A DNA stretch of 64,000 nt from Kitasatospora fiedleri (GCF_948472415.1 NZ_OX419519.1:1922001-1986000); one strand, 5' to 3'; shown: positions 50,509 to 60,195, counted from the first letter of the stretch. Notes: generated from the letters alone by a model not told the origin. Made by a program: numbers and translations.

Positions 50509-52341
50509 CTAGTCCGTCTTGCGGCGCTGGCGCCCCGTCCCGTAGTTGGAGCCGCTCTTCGCCCCGGAGCCCGGCTTCGCCCGCCCGGACGCCTTGCCGA
50601 TGAAGCCGGCCGCCATCTGCGGGGAACCCGCGCCGGGGCGCTGCTTGGGGCGGGGGCGGCGCGGGTTGCCGCTCATGTCGACGTCCTTGGGCAGGCCGGC
50701 GTCGGCCCGCTTCGCCGGACGGCGACGCGCCTCGCCGTCCACCGGCTTCGCCGCGCCGCGCCCGCGGCCCCGGCCTCGTCCGGCACCCTCCGCACCCGCG
50801 CCCGCACCGGCGGCCGACGGCTGCGGCGCCAGGGCGGCGGCGACCGCGGCGGGCACCGGCAGGGTGACGGCCACGCCGGACGGGGTGCGGGCGCCGGTGA
50901 TGCGCTTGAGCTCGCCGTCCTCGGGGCGGACCTTGGTGACGGTCGGGCGGATGCCGGCGATGGTCAGCAGCCGGTTGACCTCGCGGCGCTGCTCGGGCAG
51001 CACCAGGGTGACCACGGTGCCGGACTCGCCGGCCCGGGCGGTGCGGCCGCCGCGGTGCAGGTAGTCCTTGTGGTCGATCGGCGGGTCGACGTTGACGACC
51101 AGGTCGAGGCCGTCGATGTGGATGCCGCGGGCGGCGACGTTGGTGGCGATCAGCGCGGTGACCTCGCCCTCGCGGAACTGGTCGAGCACCCGGTTGCGCT
51201 GCGGCTGCGACTTGCCGCCGTGCAGCGCGGCGGCCACCACGCCGTGGGCGCGCAGCTGCTTGGCGAGGCGGTCGGCGCCGTGCTTGGTGTGCACGAACAT
51301 GATCACCCGGCCGTCGCGGGCGGCGATCCGGGCGGTGGTCTCGGCCTTGTCGGCGGGGTCGAGCTGGAGCAGGTGGTGGTCCATGGTGGTGACCGCCCCG
51401 GCCGACGGGTCCACCGAATGGGTGACCGGGTCGGTGAGGAAGCGGTTGACCAGGCGGTCCACGTTGCGGTCCAGGGTGGCGGAGAACAGCATCCGCTGCC
51501 CGCCCTCGGCGACCTGCTCCAGCAGCTTGACGACCTGCGGCAGGAAGCCCATGTCGGCCATCTGGTCGGCCTCGTCGAGGACGGTGATCGCCACGTCGTC
51601 CAGGAACACGTCGCCGCGCTGGATCAGGTCGTCCAGCCGGCCGGGGGTGGCCACCAGCACCTCGGTGCCGCGCCGGACCTGGTTGGACTGCCGGGTGATC
51701 GACATGCCGCCGACCACGGTGGTGATCCGCAGGTTCAGCACCCCGGCGTACGGGGCGAGCGCCTCGGTGACCTGCTGGGCCAGCTCGCGGGTGGGCACCA
51801 GCACCAGGGCCAGCGGACGCCGCGCGGAGGCCCGCTTGCCCGCGGTGCGCACCAGCAGCGGCAGGCCGAAGGCGAGCGTCTTGCCGGAGCCGGTGCGGCC
51901 CCGGCCGAGCACGTCGCGCCCGGCCAGCGCGTCCGGCAGGGTGGCGGCCTGGATCGGGAAGGGCTCGGTGACGCCCTGCGCGCCCAGCTCCTTCAGCAGC
52001 CCGGCGGACAGCTCCAGCTCGGCGAAGCTCGCCGCCGGCGGCCGGGACGGGGTGCCCTGCACGGGCGTGAAGTCCTCGGCGGGCGCCGCCGCGGGGGCCG
52101 CACCGCGCCGCGCCCGGCGCGGCTGCTCACCGCGCGGCGCGCCACCGCGGCCGACCTCGGTGCGGGGGGCGCCGGTACGGGCGGCACCGGTGCGCGGCTG
52201 CCCGCCGCGGGTGCGCGGCCGGTCGGCGCGGGCCTGCTCGTCGCGGGGCTGCTCACCGCGGGTCTGGCCGGTACGGGACTGCTGGCCGCGGGACTGCCCG
52301 GTACGGGACTGGTCGGTACGCGGACGGGACTGCTCGGGCAT
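50509..52341 (-). CDS. DEAD-box RNA helicase
   Basis: 610 residues. A disordered Arg/Gln/Gly-rich N-terminus (about 100 residues, repeats such as QSRTGQSRG) precedes the helicase core: Q motif region FPIQAATLPDAL, GRTGSGKTLAF (I), PTRELAQQ (Ia), TPGRLDDL (Ib), VLDEADQM (II), LFSATLD (III), MFVHTK (IV), ATNVAARGIHID (V), HRGGRTARAG (VI). The C-terminus is RG-rich and binds RNA in such proteins. Gene order behind a cold-shock gene suggests a role in RNA structure at low temperature. Confidence 0.92.
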   Translation of the reverse strand: MPEQSRPRTDQSRTGQSRGQQSRTGQTRGEQPRDEQARADRPRTRGGQPRTGAARTGAPRTEVGRGGAPRGEQPRRARRGAAPAAAPAEDFTPVQGTPSRPPAASFAELELSAGLLKELGAQGVTEPFPIQAATLPDALAGRDVLGRGRTGSGKTLAFGLPLLVRTAGKRASARRPLALVLVPTRELAQQVTEALAPYAGVLNLRITTVVGGMSITRQSNQVRRGTEVLVATPGRLDDLIQRGDVFLDDVAITVLDEADQMADMGFLPQVVKLLEQVAEGGQRMLFSATLDRNVDRLVNRFLTDPVTHSVDPSAGAVTTMDHHLLQLDPADKAETTARIAARDGRVIMFVHTKHGADRLAKQLRAHGVVAAALHGGKSQPQRNRVLDQFREGEVTALIATNVAARGIHIDGLDLVVNVDPPIDHKDYLHRGGRTARAGESGTVVTLVLPEQRREVNRLLTIAGIRPTVTKVRPEDGELKRITGARTPSGVAVTLPVPAAVAAALAPQPSAAGAGAGAEGAGRGRGRGRGAAKPVDGEARRRPAKRADAGLPKDVDMSGNPRRPRPKQRPGAGSPQMAAGFIGKASGRAKPGSGAKSGSNYGTGRQRRKTD

Positions 52342-52462
52342 GGGTGTTCCCACTCTCTGGGGGCCGCCAGCCGGATGCGCGGGAGGGACCCGCTGGGCTG
52401 GGAAACGGTTCGGCCGCCGGATGAGGGGAAGAGGGGCCGCCCCGGCCGTCGGGCGGCATGGA

Positions 52463-52497
52463 CGAGGGCCCGTACCCTGTGGAGGTACGGGCCCTCG
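52463..52497. terminator. Perfect 14-bp stem terminator after cspA
   Basis: Arms 52463-52476 and 52484-52497 are perfect complements around a seven-base loop, just downstream of the minus-strand cold-shock gene and before the helicase gene. Confidence 0.85.
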
Positions 52498-52531
52498 CCT
52501 GCAACATCTAGGAGTCGGCGTGAGCCGGGAC

Positions 52532-52735
52532 TCAGATGGCGCGGATGTTCTCCGCCTGCGGGCCCTTCTGGCCCTGGGTGACGTCGAACTCGACCTTCTG
52601 GCCCTCGACGAGCTCACGGAAGCCGGTCGACTGGATGTTCGAGTAGTGAGCGAACACGTCGGCGCCGCCGCCGTCCTGCTCGATGAAGCCGTAGCCCTTT
52701 TCGCTGTTGAACCACTTCACGGTGCCGGTAGCCAT
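52532..52735 (-). CDS. cspA: Cold-shock protein
   Basis: 67 residues. [17 protein letters not shown] is RNP1-like and VFAHYSNIQ is RNP2-like; the OB-fold single-strand nucleic-acid binder is complete. GGAGACGG precedes ATG 52735. The upstream region (52736-52970) is unusually long and AT-richer, as expected for a structured cold-shock 5' leader. The terminator separates it from the helicase gene, though read-through is possible. Confidence 0.95.
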   Translation of the reverse strand: MATGTVKWFNSEKGYGFIEQDGGGADVFAHYSNIQSTGFRELVEGQKVEFDVTQGQKGPQAENIRAI

Positions 52736-52973
52736 AACCGTCTCCACTTTCACTGGGGCATTGGGACACACACCTCGTGCGCCCCACGTAGCCGCGATCC
52801 CCATCCGGAGACTAAACACCGGACAAAACAAATGCGCCTGGCGGTTGGAACCAGCAGGCGCACACACACGTTCATGGGAACCAATACTGCAACTGCTTCG
52901 ACAATAGCACGTCGGTCCTCGTCAACGGTGGCAATGGTTGCGCTGGTCACACCGTGTTTCGCGACCGCGCGCA

Positions 52974-53007
52974 GGGGGCATGCGGTCCGTTCGGGCCGCA
53001 TGCCCCC
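52974..53007. terminator. Hairpin between cspA leader and MMPL gene
   Basis: GGGGGCATGCGG (52974-52985) pairs with CCGCATGCCCCC (52996-53007), downstream of the minus-strand MMPL gene. It probably ends that transcript. Confidence 0.75.
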
Positions 53008-53017
53008 TTCTCCCACC

Positions 53018-53105
53018 GGGTCAGCGCCGGGTCAGCGCCGGGTCAGCGCCGGGTCAGCGCCGGGCCAGCGCCGGGCCAGCGCCGGGTCAGCCCGGGATCA
53101 GCGCC
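53018..53105. repeat. 11-bp tandem repeat, about eight copies
   Basis: The unit GGGTCAGCGCC (with GGGCCAGCGCC variants and one shortened copy) repeats without spacers across the 3' end of the MMPL gene. The exact 11-bp period puts each copy on the same helix face. Confidence 0.85.
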
Positions 53106-55260
53106 GGCCGGCCGCCTCCGGCTCGCGCTCGCCGACCGCCTCGGGGCCGTGGTCGGGCATCGCGCCGTGACCGGGCCACCAGGCCCGCTTGCCCAGCAGG
53201 GCGGTGATCGCCGGGGTGAAGAACATCGCCATCACGAAGGCCGCCAGCACGATGCCGATGGCCAGCGCGAAGCCCAGCTCGGCGAAGAGCACGTTGCCCG
53301 CCAGCATGAAGGTCGCGAAGGACGCCGCCAGGATGAACCCGGCCGCGGCGACGGTCGGACCGGCGTGTCGGACCGCCTCCTTGGCCGCCTCGCGCGGGCT
53401 GCGGCCCTCGCGGGCCTCCTCCCGCAGGCGGGCGATGATCAGGATGTTGTAGTCGGTGCCGATCGCCACCACGAACAGGTAGATGAAGATCGGCAGCATG
53501 AACATCAGACCGGGCTCGGTGCCGATCTTGAGGAAGGCCACCGTGGTGGCGCCCAGGGTGGCCGCGAAGCCGAGGCCGACCGAGGCCATCAGGTACCAGG
53601 GCGCGACCACGCTGCGCAGCTGGAGGCCCAGGATCAGCAGGATCAGCAGACCCGCCACCGGGAAGACCAGCTTGTAGTCGTGGGCCATCGCCAGGTTGAT
53701 GTCCTTGTACACCGACGAGGTGCCACCGATCAGCGCCTCGCTGCCCCCGGGAGCGGCGGCGTGGGCGGTGGAGCGCAGCTCGGTGACCGCGTCGATCGCC
53801 GCGTTGCTGGCCGCGGAGTCCTTGAGCGTCACGGTGAAGTCGGCGGTGGTGCCGTCCTCGCTGACCTTGTGCTCGCCCGCGACGCCCGCGACGCCGGGCA
53901 CCTGGCCGAGCTTGGCGCCGAAGCCGTCCAGCGCGGCGGCGTCCAGCTTGCCGCCGGCCTCGCCGGTGGTCAGGAAGACGTGCGTCGGGTCGGCGGCGCC
54001 GGCCGAGAAGCCCTTGCTGAGCGAGTCCATGACGACCATGGACTCCTTGTCCTTCGGCATCATGCTCTTCGCCATGTCGAAGGTGCCCTGGTAGCCGAGG
54101 CCGGCCAGCGAGAGGATCACCAGCAGGCCGCCGGAGACCACCGCGACCAGGCCGGGGCGGCGGCCGACGGTCCGGCCGAGCTTGTGGAAGCGGGCGCCCT
54201 CGGGCTCCTGCATCCACTTGCGGCCGGGCCAGAAGGTGGCCTTGGCCGGGATGACCGCGAGCAGCGCCGGGGTCAGGGTGAGCGAGGCCAGCGCGGTGAC
54301 GATCACCGAGATGGCCAGCGCCGGGCCGAGCGCGGTGAACATGCCCAGCTCGGACAGGATGAGCACGGCGAAGGCGACGGTGACCGCGCCCGCCGCCGAG
54401 GCGATCGCCTCGCCGACCCGGCCGACGCCGTTGGCCACGGCCGACTTGCGGTCGTCGCCGGCCCGCAGCCGCTCGCGGTAGCGGAACATCAGGAACAGGA
54501 AGTAGTCGGTGCCGACGCCCAGGATCACCACGATCTGGATGGCCGAGGCGATCGGCGAGCTCTTCAGGTCGAACAGCTTGGTGACGAAGGCGATCAGGCC
54601 GCTGGCCGCGATCATCGGGAACAGCGAGAGCAGCACCGGCAGCCAGCCGACCAGGACGCCGCGGAAGATCACGCCGACGATGACCACGATCAGCACCACG
54701 GTGGCGACCATGGTGATCGCGTCGGTGGCGCTGGAGGACTCCTTCTGGTCCAGGGCCATCGCGGCCTGGCCGCCGACCTGGTACTTCAGCGAGGTGCCCT
54801 CGGCGAGCTTCCTGCCGTCGTCGCGGAGCTTCTTCGCGGCGTCGCCGTACTCGTCGGTCTGCATCTTCGTCTTGTCGATGGAGACCATCGACATCGCGTA
54901 GTGCCCGTCCTTGGACGTGCTCTGCGGGGACGGCGGGATGACCTGCTCGACCAGCGGGATGTGCTCGTCCGTCAGCCCCTGCACGACCTTGGCCATGTCG
55001 GCCTTGTCGGCGTCGGTCAGGGCGCCGCCGTCGGTGCGCTCGAACAGCAGGATCGCGCCCGGGGAGAACTCGGCCGGGAACTTCTGCTCCTGGAGCACCG
55101 AGGCCCGGATCGACTCGTAGTGCTTCGGCAGGAACTCCGACTCGTCGGTCGAAGCACTCATCTTCGGTGCGAAGGCCGCCAAGCCGATGGAGGCGATCAC
55201 CCAGGCGATGATCACCCACCAGGCCCGCTTGACGACGAAATGTCCAAGTCGGTGGAACAT
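53098..55260 (-). CDS. MMPL-family membrane transporter
   Basis: 720 residues with about 12 membrane helices in two RND-like halves. Each half has an extracytoplasmic domain after the first helix. Motifs include GVGTDYFLFLMFRYRERLRAG and AIGTDYNILIIARLREEAREG, with the Asp-Tyr pair of MMPL proton relay sites, and FWPGRKW. Such proteins export lipids or natural products. ATG 55260 starts MFHRLGHFVVKRAWWV. Divergent from another MMPL gene, with a shared palindrome between them. Confidence 0.9.
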   Translation of the reverse strand: MFHRLGHFVVKRAWWVIIAWVIASIGLAAFAPKMSASTDESEFLPKHYESIRASVLQEQKFPAEFSPGAILLFERTDGGALTDADKADMAKVVQGLTDEHIPLVEQVIPPSPQSTSKDGHYAMSMVSIDKTKMQTDEYGDAAKKLRDDGRKLAEGTSLKYQVGGQAAMALDQKESSSATDAITMVATVVLIVVIVGVIFRGVLVGWLPVLLSLFPMIAASGLIAFVTKLFDLKSSPIASAIQIVVILGVGTDYFLFLMFRYRERLRAGDDRKSAVANGVGRVGEAIASAAGAVTVAFAVLILSELGMFTALGPALAISVIVTALASLTLTPALLAVIPAKATFWPGRKWMQEPEGARFHKLGRTVGRRPGLVAVVSGGLLVILSLAGLGYQGTFDMAKSMMPKDKESMVVMDSLSKGFSAGAADPTHVFLTTGEAGGKLDAAALDGFGAKLGQVPGVAGVAGEHKVSEDGTTADFTVTLKDSAASNAAIDAVTELRSTAHAAAPGGSEALIGGTSSVYKDINLAMAHDYKLVFPVAGLLILLILGLQLRSVVAPWYLMASVGLGFAATLGATTVAFLKIGTEPGLMFMLPIFIYLFVVAIGTDYNILIIARLREEAREGRSPREAAKEAVRHAGPTVAAAGFILAASFATFMLAGNVLFAELGFALAIGIVLAAFVMAMFFTPAITALLGKRAWWPGHGAMPDHGPEAVGEREPEAAGRR

Positions 55261-55396
55261 GCTCGAAATGCCTCCTGGGCATGGTTCACCGCCGCCGGGG
55301 GGACGGGGCCGGGCAACGGCTCTGACCGGCGCGCGGGCCCCTGCGGGGATCTAGCCGGTCGGCAGGTAAGGACTGGTGAGCATCCTACGGGACCGT

Positions 55397-55414
55397 ACTT
55401 GCCGCCCGGCAAGT
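55397..55414. promoter_or_regulatory. Palindromic operator between two MMPL genes
   Basis: ACTTGCCGCCCGGCAAGT is a 7-bp inverted repeat with a 4-bp spacer. A related half-site (GGCAGGT) lies about 40 bp nearer the minus-strand gene. It sits in the 477-bp divergent region and suits a TetR-like repressor encoded elsewhere. The rest of the region shows a possible plus-strand -10 (TAGCGT, about 80 bp before GTG 55738). Confidence 0.6.
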
Positions 55415-55737
55415 GGGTAACGCGGCTGCCCCCGGGAGCGGCCACGGGACCGGCCCCGCACCATCGTCACCCGGCCGCGGCCCCTCCCACCTCGTGCTCC
55501 GGGTGGAGATCGCTCCCCCTCAGGGTGGACGTCGCACCGTCCCCGAGGAGGAGACCCCGACCCCCGGGGTGGGGTTAGCCCCCCACTCCTCCCTGGGGGC
55601 AGGTTCAGGGAAAAGACGGGGCCTGGCCGGATGGTCCGTCAAAGTCCGCCTCCCTAGCGTGTGTGGTGCCGCGGAGCAGTGCCGCGGCCCACTGGCCGGG
55701 GCGGTCCCGACCGCTCGAAACCCTGGGGGGACCCGCA

Positions 55738-58032
55738 GTGAAGCAAGGAATCGCCGCCACGATGGGCGCCTGGAGCGCCCGCCACCGGAAGACCGCGGTC
55801 TTCGGCTGGCTGCTGTTCGTCGTCCTGGTCTCCTACCTGGGCGGGGCGCACGGCTCCGACAAGGTCACCGCCGCCGAGTCGCTGCCGGGCCAGGTCGCCC
55901 GGGCCGCGAAGATCCTGGACGAGGCGGGCGTCGAGTCCCCGGCCGGCGAGACCGTGCTGGTGCAGAACGCCGCCCTGACGGCCGACGACCCGGCCTTCCG
56001 GGCCGCCGTCGAGCAGGTCGCCGCCGCCGTCCGCGGCACCGGCCGCACCTCCGGGGAGCTCAGCCCGTACGACACCGGCGCGGTCTCCGCGGACGGCCAC
56101 TCCGCCCTGCTGCGCTTCACGGTCGACGGGGCGGACGACGAGGCCGCGGTGGCCAACGTGCCCGCGGTGGTGGACGCGGTGGCCGGCGTGCAGCGGCGGC
56201 ACGCCGACTTCGTGATCGAGGAGTACGGCCAGGCCAGCTCCGGCAAGTGGTTCGCCGACCGGTTCCGCGACGACTTCGCCCGCGCCGAGTGGACGGCCGT
56301 GCCGCTCGCCCTGGGCATCCTGCTGATCGCCTTCGGGGCCGTGGTCGCCGCCGTCCTGCCGGTGGTGCTGGCGATCACCGCCTTCGTCGCCGCCGGCGGC
56401 CTGGTCGCCCTCTGCTCCGGGCTGCTGCACACCAGCGACGACGCCGGCTCGGTGATGCTGCTGGTCGGCCTGGCCGTCGGCGTCGACTACTGCCTGTTCT
56501 ACCTGCGCCGGGAGCGCGAGGAGCGGGCCGCCGGCCGCGACCACGCCACCGCGCTGCGGATCGCCGCCGCCACCAGCGGCCGCGCCGTCCTGGTCTCCGG
56601 CGTCACCGTGGTGGTCGCCATGGCCGGCATGTTCCTCACCGGCGTCGCCGACTTCCGGGCGATGTCCTTCGCCACCATCGTGGTCGTGGTCACCGCCGTG
56701 CTCGGCTCGCTGACGGTGCTGCCCGCGCTGCTCTCGATGCTCGGAGACCGGGTCGAGAAGGGCCGCCTGCCCTTCCTGCGCCGCCCGCGGCACGACGCCC
56801 GGGGCGGCAGCCGGTTCTGGGGCGCGGTGCTCACCCCCGTCCTGCGCCGCCCGCTGGCCGCCGCCGTCCTCGCCACCGGCCTGCTGCTGGCGGTCGCCGC
56901 CCCGCTGCTGACCATGCGCACCGCGAACCTCACCTTCCAGCAGCAGCTCCCGAAGGGCAACGCCCTGGTCGCCACCGCGCAGCGGATCGAGGCCGCCTTC
57001 CCCGGCAGCCCCGCCCCCGCCACCGTGGTGGTCAGGGCCCGCGACATCACCTCCCCCGAGATGACCCGGGCGCTGGCCGACCTGCAGTCCCGGGCGCTGG
57101 CCACCGGCCGGATGCACGGCCCCACCGAGCTCACCGTGCACGCCGGGCAGAACGTCGCGACCGTCGACATCCCGCTCTACGGCAGCGGCAACGACGCCGT
57201 CTCGGCCGCCGCCCTCAGGGCGCTGCGCGAGGAGGTCGTCCCGGCCACCGTCGGGAAGGTGCCCGGCACCGAGGCCCCGGTCACCGGCGAGACCGCCGGG
57301 TCGGTCGACTTCAACCGGCAGATGTCCGACTCGATGCTGCCGGTGCTCGGCTTCGTGGTCGCCTTCGCCTTCCTGCTGATGCTGCTCTCCTTCCGCTCGC
57401 TGTCCGTCGCCGTCACCGCCGTCCTGCTCAACCTGCTCTCCGTCGGCGCGGCCTACGGCGTGCTGTCCCTGGTCTTCCAGCACGGCGTCGGCGCCGCCCT
57501 GATCGGCACCGCGGGCGTCGGGGCGGTCGAGAGCTGGGTCCCGCTGTTCCTGTTCGTGATCCTCTTCGGCCTCTCGATGGACTACCACGTCTTCGTGGTC
57601 TCCCGGATCAAGGAGGCCCACGACCGCGGCCTGAGCACCCGGGACGCCGTCGCCCACGGCATCCGCTCCACCGCCGGCGTGGTCACCAGCGCCGCGGTCA
57701 TCATGGTCGGCGTCTTCGCGGTCTTCGGGACGCTCTCCGTGCAGTCCATGAAGCAGATGGGCGTCGGCCTCGCCGTCGCCGTCCTGATCGACGCCACGGT
57801 CATCCGGGCCGTGCTGCTCCCCGCCGTGATGACCCTGCTCGACGAACGGAACTGGTACCTCCCCCGCTGGCTGCACTGGCTCCCCCGGATCGAGGCCGAG
57901 ACCCCGGCCGCCGACCCGGCCACCGACCCTGCCACCGACCCGGCCGCCGACCCGGGCGCCCCGGCAGGGGCCCCGGCAGGCACCCCGCAGGGCGGCCGGC
58001 CCGAGCTGCTGGGCGCCGGCCCCCACCGGTAG
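55738..58032 (+). CDS. MMPL-family membrane transporter
   Basis: 764 residues, same architecture as the divergent neighbour but distant in sequence. Motifs: VGVDYCLFYLRREREERAAG, FGLSMDYHVFVVSRIKEAHDRG, with conserved Asp-Tyr pairs in the fourth and tenth helices. The C-terminus has an ATDPATDPAADP repeat and a Pro/Gly tail. GTG 55738 follows GGGGGGA. Together the two genes suggest export of lipids or hydrophobic products under common control. Confidence 0.9.
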   Translation: MKQGIAATMGAWSARHRKTAVFGWLLFVVLVSYLGGAHGSDKVTAAESLPGQVARAAKILDEAGVESPAGETVLVQNAALTADDPAFRAAVEQVAAAVRGTGRTSGELSPYDTGAVSADGHSALLRFTVDGADDEAAVANVPAVVDAVAGVQRRHADFVIEEYGQASSGKWFADRFRDDFARAEWTAVPLALGILLIAFGAVVAAVLPVVLAITAFVAAGGLVALCSGLLHTSDDAGSVMLLVGLAVGVDYCLFYLRREREERAAGRDHATALRIAAATSGRAVLVSGVTVVVAMAGMFLTGVADFRAMSFATIVVVVTAVLGSLTVLPALLSMLGDRVEKGRLPFLRRPRHDARGGSRFWGAVLTPVLRRPLAAAVLATGLLLAVAAPLLTMRTANLTFQQQLPKGNALVATAQRIEAAFPGSPAPATVVVRARDITSPEMTRALADLQSRALATGRMHGPTELTVHAGQNVATVDIPLYGSGNDAVSAAALRALREEVVPATVGKVPGTEAPVTGETAGSVDFNRQMSDSMLPVLGFVVAFAFLLMLLSFRSLSVAVTAVLLNLLSVGAAYGVLSLVFQHGVGAALIGTAGVGAVESWVPLFLFVILFGLSMDYHVFVVSRIKEAHDRGLSTRDAVAHGIRSTAGVVTSAAVIMVGVFAVFGTLSVQSMKQMGVGLAVAVLIDATVIRAVLLPAVMTLLDERNWYLPRWLHWLPRIEAETPAADPATDPATDPAADPGAPAGAPAGTPQGGRPELLGAGPHR

Positions 58033-58106
58033 CTCGGCCCCACGGCCCCCGGCGGCGCGCCGCCGGGGGCCGGTGCCGGGCCCGGAGGTTCCCCGACAAT
58101 GGACGG

Positions 58107-58991
58107 GTGATCTTCGACGAACCGAGGGCGCTGGCCCTCCTGCAGGAAGCATCCGCCCCGGCCGGGATCGACCCGGCCGGGGCCGCGCTGCTCGCGCTCG
58201 GGCAGAACGCCGTCTTCGAGCTGCCCGCCGAGGGCCTGGTGGCCAAGGTCGGGCGGACGCCGGGCGCGGCCGGCGCGGCCCGCGCGGAGCGCGAACTGGC
58301 GCTGGCCACCTGGCTGGACGGCGCCGGGGTGCCGGTGGTGCGCCCGGCCGAGGGCGGGGTGCGGGTGGTGCGGGAGCACCCGGTGACGTGGTGGCACCGG
58401 CTGGCGCCCGCGGTCCGCCCGGCCCGGCCGGCGGACCTGGCACCGCTGCTGACGGCGCTGCACGCGCTGCCGCGGGCCCCCGTCCCGCTCGGGCGGCGCG
58501 ACCTGCTGGCGCCGGTGGACAGTTGGCTGGCCGCCGCCGCGGGCCACGTCGACCCGGCCGACGCGGAGTTCCTGCGGGCCCGGAAAGAGAGCTTTGTCAC
58601 CGCGATCGCCGAGCTGGTCCCGGTCCTGCCGCCGGGCCCGATCCACGGCGACGCGCTGCCGCGCAACGTGCACGTCACCCCGGACGGCCCGGTGCTGCTC
58701 GACCTGGAGTACATGGCCGCGGACTTCCGCGAGCACGACCTGGTGGTGCTGGCGCTCAGTCAGGACCGCTACGGCGTCCCGGCCGAGGAGGTCGCGGCGT
58801 TCAACTCGGCCTACGGGTGGGACGTCCGGGAGTGGCCCGGGTTCGCGGTGCTGCGCGGGGCGCGGGAGACCGCGAGCGCCGCGTGGGTGGCCCAGCAGGC
58901 GGCCGGGAACCCGGCCGCCGGGGCCGAGTTCCGTCGCCGGGTGGACTCGCTGCGTGACGGAGCGACGGCAGTACGCTGGTTCGCGTTCTGA
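58107..58991 (+). CDS. Aminoglycoside-phosphotransferase-fold protein
   Basis: 294 residues. The loop PIHGDALPRNVHV and LLDLEYMAADFREHDLVVL match the APH catalytic Asp/Asn and the metal-binding region, with Asp-Leu-Glu in place of Asp-Phe-Gly/Asp. The N-lobe has GQNAVFELPAEGLVAKVGR. It may phosphorylate a small molecule. GTG 58107 is close to the MMPL gene (74 bp), which may or may not be one transcript. Confidence 0.85.
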   Translation: MIFDEPRALALLQEASAPAGIDPAGAALLALGQNAVFELPAEGLVAKVGRTPGAAGAARAERELALATWLDGAGVPVVRPAEGGVRVVREHPVTWWHRLAPAVRPARPADLAPLLTALHALPRAPVPLGRRDLLAPVDSWLAAAAGHVDPADAEFLRARKESFVTAIAELVPVLPPGPIHGDALPRNVHVTPDGPVLLDLEYMAADFREHDLVVLALSQDRYGVPAEEVAAFNSAYGWDVREWPGFAVLRGARETASAAWVAQQAAGNPAAGAEFRRRVDSLRDGATAVRWFAF

Positions 58992-59060
58992 CCGCTTCCG
59001 TCCGGTGCCCGCCCCGTGGTGCGGCGCACCTCCGGACGGAACCACCCCGCTCGTGCCTGG

Positions 59061-59101
59061 CGTCGTACCGGACGCCCCGCCCCCAGGCGGCCGGTACGAC
59101 G
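59061..59101. terminator. 11-bp perfect inverted repeat
   Basis: CGTCGTACCGG (59061-59071) pairs with CCGGTACGACG (59091-59101) around a 19-nt loop, between the APH-fold gene and the deacetylase gene. It ends just before the AGGAG of the latter, so it may act as terminator or as a translation-control hairpin. Confidence 0.6.
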
Positions 59102-59115
59102 TCAGGAGTCGCCCC

Positions 59116-60117
59116 GTGGTGAAGTCCCGCATACCCGCCCCCCGTCGTCCCCTGCTGCTCGGCGCCTGCGCGCTGCTCGGCACGTCCGCCCTGCTGGTGG
59201 CGTGCGGTGCGCCGGGCACCCCCTCCGCGGCGGGGGACGCCGCGCACCGCTCGGCCCCACCGAGCGCGAGCACGGGCACGACCGGTACGGCGGACGGGAC
59301 TTCCTCGGTGGCGGCGCGGCCCACCCCGGGCGAGGACCGGGAGACGGGCGCCGCCCCCGGCCGCACCCCGGCGCCGCCCGCGCCGGGCAGCAGCACCGCC
59401 CCGGCCTCGCCGTACGCGTCCCCGTCCCCGTCCCCGTCCGCGCCCGGGTCCACCGCGCCGTCCGCGAGCCCGAGCGCCTCGCGGCCCGCCACCACCCCCA
59501 CCCAGCCGCCCGCGCCCGCCTCCCACGTGCTGCGGCACACCGCCTCGGGCGGGCGGACGGTGGCGCTGACCTTCGACGACGGTCCGGGCCCGGCCACCGG
59601 GCAGGTGCTGGACCTGCTGGCGCAGTACGGCGCGAAGGCGACGTTCTGCGAGATCGGCGGCAACGCGCAGGCCCGCCCGGCGGCGGTGCGGCGGATCGTG
59701 GCCGAGGGCCACCGGCTGTGCGACCACACCGTGGACCACCCGCAGCCGATGCACACCCAGTCGCACGAGCGGCAGGTCGCGGAGATCGCCGACGCCAGGT
59801 CGATGATCGAGCACGCGGCGGGCGACGGCACGCCGATCGCCTGGTGGCGCGCCCCGGGCGGCGACTTCACCGCGGAGAACGAGCGGATCGGCGCCGACCT
59901 GGGCATGAAGTCGCTGGGCTGGTCGGTCGACCCGCGCGACTGGTCGCGGCCGGGCGTGCAGGCGATCGTCGCCAACGTGCAGCACAACCTGCGCCCGGGC
60001 GGGGTGGTGCTGATGCACGACGGCGGCGGCGACCGCAGCCAGACGGTGGCGGCGCTCAAGCAGCTGCTGCCGTGGCTGGTCGCGCAGGGCTACGCCTTCG
60101 ACTTCCCGCAGTCCTGA
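59116..60117 (+). CDS. Polysaccharide deacetylase lipoprotein (CE4)
   Basis: 333 residues. The signal peptide ends in a lipobox (SALLVACG). A long Ser/Thr/Pro/Ala linker (about 40-130) spans the wall. The CE4 NodB domain (about 140-330) has motif 1 TFDDGPG, motif 2 HTVDHPQPM, motif 3 WWRAPGGD and the late LMHDGGGDRSQTVAAL. It removes N- or O-acetyl groups from wall glycans or chitin-like polymers. GTG 59116 has AGGAG at seven bases; GTG 59119 is equally in frame. Confidence 0.9.
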   Translation: MVKSRIPAPRRPLLLGACALLGTSALLVACGAPGTPSAAGDAAHRSAPPSASTGTTGTADGTSSVAARPTPGEDRETGAAPGRTPAPPAPGSSTAPASPYASPSPSPSAPGSTAPSASPSASRPATTPTQPPAPASHVLRHTASGGRTVALTFDDGPGPATGQVLDLLAQYGAKATFCEIGGNAQARPAAVRRIVAEGHRLCDHTVDHPQPMHTQSHERQVAEIADARSMIEHAAGDGTPIAWWRAPGGDFTAENERIGADLGMKSLGWSVDPRDWSRPGVQAIVANVQHNLRPGGVVLMHDGGGDRSQTVAALKQLLPWLVAQGYAFDFPQS

Positions 60118-60195
60118 CGGGCCGTCGGCGCCACCGGCGGGAGGCCCCTGGCGGGAGGCCGCCGGCGAACCCACCGACCGGCGGCCGGGCGGGCG

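Noticed and set aside
53018..53105. Tandem repeat considered as a CRISPR array
   Set aside because: Units are 11 bp and contiguous, with no spacers and no cas genes.
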